DNA of 64,000 bases, taken from Sphingobacterium multivorum. Lineage in GTDB: Bacteria; Bacteroidota; Bacteroidia; Sphingobacteriales; Sphingobacteriaceae. The first letter of the stretch is position 1. The number at the start of each line of letters is the position of its first letter. This document shows positions 61,671 to 64,000 of this stretch, in pieces. The notes beneath the pieces are model-generated. The model had not been told where the DNA came from. It did not search any database and saw only the letters and a program-made list of their open reading frames with translations. The stretch is from the NCBI RefSeq assembly GCF_039511225.1, contig NZ_CP154261.1:4154001-4218000 (forward strand). The letters are read 5' to 3'. The translations under genes and the position numbers were made by a program.

Positions 61671-61708
61671 AACAAGGTATAATTATAGGGTGAGCCTAGC
61701 TTAAAACT

Positions 61709-62065
61709 CTATTTTATTGTTACTGTTTCTTTAATATCAAAAGAGCAATGTCCGTTGTTCAATCTTACCTTGGCAATGGCTGTATACGTCCCCGATTTTG
61801 TGTAGGTATGACTCGCATCCCGTCCTGTAAAATCTTGCACCGTTCCATCACCAAAATCCCAACGAACAGCATTGTCAATTGTCTGCTTGCCTGCATAAGT
61901 GATGTTGAAATCAATCTTTGATACATTTGACTCTGAAGTTTTATGAACCACATCAACCAGAATGGATTGACCGAAACAATCCACGACACTATCTTCGACC
62001 TTATCACTACATGCGGAAACTGCTATAAACCCCGAAAACAGCACCATCTTTTTAATAACTTTCAT
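61709..62065 (-). CDS. PKD-domain lipoprotein
   Basis: Start chosen at ATG 62065 (118 residues), where a lipoprotein signal begins (Cys19 in AVSAC); a frame from 62116 adds 17 residues without sense. The PKD fold is evident: VRWDFGDGTVQDF and SHTYTKSGTYTAIAKVR. A mid-protein Cys pair (VDCFGQ, NGHCSFD) may form a disulfide. PKD domains mediate protein or polysaccharide contact at the surface. It is the first gene of the pair with the helical protein at 61281-61670. Confidence 0.8.
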   Translation of the reverse strand: MKVIKKMVLFSGFIAVSACSDKVEDSVVDCFGQSILVDVVHKTSESNVSKIDFNITYAGKQTIDNAVRWDFGDGTVQDFTGRDASHTYTKSGTYTAIAKVRLNNGHCSFDIKETVTIK

Positions 62066-62249
62066 AGAATAATCTAAAAAAACAGTTTTCTGATAAAATA
62101 ACAAAATATGCGCCACAACACTTCCTTTTTTCTATTTTTTTCGCTCGATAGTAAAAAATACGCCCCAATTCACAAAAATTTAATTATTTAAAAATATAGC
62201 ATAAATAAACTTTGTTTAGTATTGCAAAACTTATGTATTTTTATGCAAA

Positions 62250-63344
62250 ATGAAACAACTAGCAACATATTACGTTTTTGATCGTGCCAATACGACGCTC
62301 ACCAAAGTGAGTAAACCTATTCCACCTTTGCAAGATGGGGAAATTTTGGTCAACATACGCTATACCACACTGTGCGGTAGTGACCTTCATACCTATTGCG
62401 GGTTGCGCAGCGAGCCATGTCCTACAATTTTAGGTCATGAGATTGTGGGCGTTATCGCAGCGATATCTTCTGGTCATAGCGGGCTTGATGCGCGGGGCAA
62501 TACGCTACATGTTGGCGACTTGATTACCTGGACAGTTTTTTCCAGCGATCCCAACAGTGCCAATTATCTGCCCGATATTCCACAGAAAAACGATCAGATC
62601 TACAAATATGGTCACCGCCAGATAACCGAAGCGGATGACCTTCATGGTGGATTGGCAACACATATCGTCTTACGGCAACATACCTACATACGGATACTTC
62701 CAAAAGATATCTCTCCTGCTGTAGCCGCCACCATCAATTGTGCTGTTGCTACTTCGGCCGGGGCCCTTCGCCTGGCAGGAACCATTGCAAAAAAAAACAT
62801 TCATGTCGCAGGCATTGGATTATTGGGGCTGGTTAGCATTGCCATGTGCAAAGAAATGGGTGCTAAAAGTATCATCGCTTCTGACATTAATCCTGCACGT
62901 TTAGAACTCGCCAAAAAATTTGGAGCGACAACTACAATAGATCTTCGTGAAACCACATCCAGCACAGCCTTATATGGTAGAACTATTGATCGATTTATCG
63001 ACATGAGCGGCTCCCCAGAAGCCATGGAGCTCGGTATAGACACCTTGGGGCTCCATGGGAATGCTGTTCTCGTAGGTGCTGTGTTTAAGCAGCGCGCTAC
63101 GGGGATAGACGCCGAAAAAGTGATTCGAAAGATGCTCACGATCAGGGGGCTGCACAATTACAATTATACCGATTTCTCTGACGCTGTAGATTTTATCATC
63201 GAAAACTGGCAAAAGTATCCGTTTGAATTATTAATCGAACGTGAATTCCCACTTGCTGAAGTCAATGAAGCAATAAGCTATGCGTTAACGCACAAACCAA
63301 TACGAGCAGGTTTATTCGTCCACCCCTCAACGGAGCAGCTTTAA
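62250..63344 (+). CDS. Zinc-type alcohol dehydrogenase, phosphonate-associated (TIGR03366-like)
   Basis: The 364-residue medium-chain dehydrogenase has catalytic zinc ligands Cys42 (LCGSDLHTYCG) and His63-Glu64 (ILGHEIVG), and an NAD-binding turn VAGIGLLGLVSIAMC near residue 188. The usual structural-zinc four-Cys loop is missing; instead an insert with LPDIPQKNDQIYKYGHRQ is seen. This matches the dehydrogenases called 'phosphonate metabolism-associated', thought to act on phosphonoacetaldehyde or its alcohol. Its stop shares one base with the next start (TAATG). The transporter that follows supports a phosphonate role. Confidence 0.8.
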   Translation: MKQLATYYVFDRANTTLTKVSKPIPPLQDGEILVNIRYTTLCGSDLHTYCGLRSEPCPTILGHEIVGVIAAISSGHSGLDARGNTLHVGDLITWTVFSSDPNSANYLPDIPQKNDQIYKYGHRQITEADDLHGGLATHIVLRQHTYIRILPKDISPAVAATINCAVATSAGALRLAGTIAKKNIHVAGIGLLGLVSIAMCKEMGAKSIIASDINPARLELAKKFGATTTIDLRETTSSTALYGRTIDRFIDMSGSPEAMELGIDTLGLHGNAVLVGAVFKQRATGIDAEKVIRKMLTIRGLHNYNYTDFSDAVDFIIENWQKYPFELLIEREFPLAEVNEAISYALTHKPIRAGLFVHPSTEQL

Positions 63345-64000
63345 TGGAAAGAAAATTTAGAAAAGACCAGTGGAAAATGTTGTTTGTAACCATGTTTTGC
63401 TATTTATTCTTTTACACAGGTCGACACAATTTTGGATGGGCAGCAAGAGGTATTGCCAAAGAGCTAGACATCAGTTTTCAGCAAGTCGGTTGGATCAGTT
63501 TCGCAATGTTAATGGGCTATGCGATCGGCCAGCTCATCAATGGCAATCTCGCCGATCGATGGAGCCCCAAGATGATGATTGTCGCTGGTGGAGGTCTGTC
63601 CATTCTCTGTAATCTCGCCATCAGCTTTGCCAGCTCTTATACCCCTATTTTGGTTCTTTGGACATTAAACGGATACTTCCAATCCATGGCTTGGGGCTCG
63701 GGAGGTAAACTTATCTCCAATTGGTGGAGCACTTCCGAACGTGGCAAGGCTTTTGGCTTTTATACCATGGCTGCCGGAAGCTCCTCCGTTCTGACCTTTC
63801 TGATGGCCTTGGTACTCGTCCAACAGGAACAAAGCTGGCGCACCCTATTTCGCTACCCCATCCTATTTCTCGCCGGCGCATTATTGGTCTTTCTTTTTGT
63901 CGCGTACAGCGACCCTAAAAAAAAAGGCTATACTCCTGCTGACGAAAAAGAAGGAACAGCGGAACAGGAAGACGCACAAGAACAAGTTGCAGCATCAGAA
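63344..64000 (+). CDS. MFS transporter, organophosphate:phosphate-antiporter (GlpT/UhpT) type (partial, 3' end off the window)
   Basis: 219 residues are inside the window and the frame stays open at the right edge. It has at least five or six membrane helices: FCYLFFYTGRHNFGWAARGIAKEL is the typical GlpT/UhpT/PgtP opening, and GYFQSMAWGSGGKLISNWWSTSERGKAFGFYTMAAGSS is the family motif. A charged loop (DEKEGTAEQEDAQEQ) begins just before the edge, as in the central loop. OPA members carry phosphorylated or phosphonate compounds. Coupling to the dehydrogenase (TAATG) suggests uptake of a 2-aminoethylphosphonate-like compound. Confidence 0.88.
   Translation, partial: MERKFRKDQWKMLFVTMFCYLFFYTGRHNFGWAARGIAKELDISFQQVGWISFAMLMGYAIGQLINGNLADRWSPKMMIVAGGGLSILCNLAISFASSYTPILVLWTLNGYFQSMAWGSGGKLISNWWSTSERGKAFGFYTMAAGSSSVLTFLMALVLVQQEQSWRTLFRYPILFLAGALLVFLFVAYSDPKKKGYTPADEKEGTAEQEDAQEQVAASE

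Noticed and set aside
1..64000. Mobile elements, CRISPR arrays, tRNA or rRNA genes
   Set aside because: No transposase or integrase frames, no regularly spaced repeats and no cloverleaf or rRNA-like sequence were seen.

Overview
The window reads as chromosomal DNA of a Bacteroidota bacterium, most likely of the Sphingobacterium/Pedobacter group. The evidence is two SusC/SusD outer-membrane glycan-uptake pairs, a 1331-residue hybrid two-component sensor, many Bacteroidota-type lipoproteins, moderate AT-rich composition, and sites matching the Bacteroidota promoter form TTTG/TTG-N19-TAnnTTTG. The genus is an inference from gene content. No rRNA, tRNA, insertion sequence, prophage or CRISPR array was seen.

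1-19150, amino-sugar region. A SusC/SusD pair with a downstream lipoprotein (cut by the left edge) is divergent from a ROK-family repressor/sensor. Between them lie nested inverted repeats with TTATTT/AAATAA arms, a likely ROK operator. Converging on the ROK gene is a nine-gene minus-strand run: esterase, secreted FAD oxidoreductase, DUF5009/NagX-like membrane protein, MFS transporter, two tandem SGNH esterases, a DUF4434 protein, an N-acylglucosamine 2-epimerase and CstA. Several genes overlap by ATGA or TAATG. The epimerase makes sialic acid/ManNAc to GlcNAc conversion the best guess for the pathway, and CstA could handle pyruvate. No sialidase or sialate aldolase lies inside the window.

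19155-37500, second polysaccharide-utilisation locus. A hybrid sensor (HTCS) sits upstream of susC-susD-DUF3823. A strong terminator follows, then a two-module GH43 protein and a GH2 beta-galactosidase-type enzyme. This suggests a galactose- or arabinose-containing plant-type glycan. A GH20 hexosaminidase with a PA14-like tail and a DUF4382 lipoprotein run divergently from the HTCS.

37568-50930, mixed region: a PIG-L deacetylase fused to a ThuA/amidotransferase-like tail, a TauE/SafE permease, a CXXC-less HMA-like small protein, and a LytS/LytTR two-component pair. It also holds a SAM methyltransferase, a CobW-type metallochaperone GTPase under a possible Zur site, a GH116 glycosidase coupled to an RbsD/FucU-like lipoprotein, a small beta-barrel protein and a DsbD-N-terminal-like protein. 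The LytS/LytTR promoter and the beta-barrel gene promoter share the same 21-bp-spaced direct repeat, so the beta-barrel gene is a predicted target of the regulator.

51297-64000, housekeeping and accessory genes. Main items are a DfsB/ClbS-like protein, an lmo0937-type peptide, and a split-barrel flavin protein. A radical-SAM plus TIGR03915-type putative DNA-repair pair lies behind a perfect 17-bp palindrome. A five-gene set holds two paralogous small Cys-motif membrane proteins, a YtkA-like lipoprotein, a cytochrome c lipoprotein and an AraC regulator. A histidine kinase, small secreted proteins, and the start of a probable phosphonate locus (alcohol dehydrogenase plus organophosphate-type MFS transporter, cut by the right edge) complete the window.
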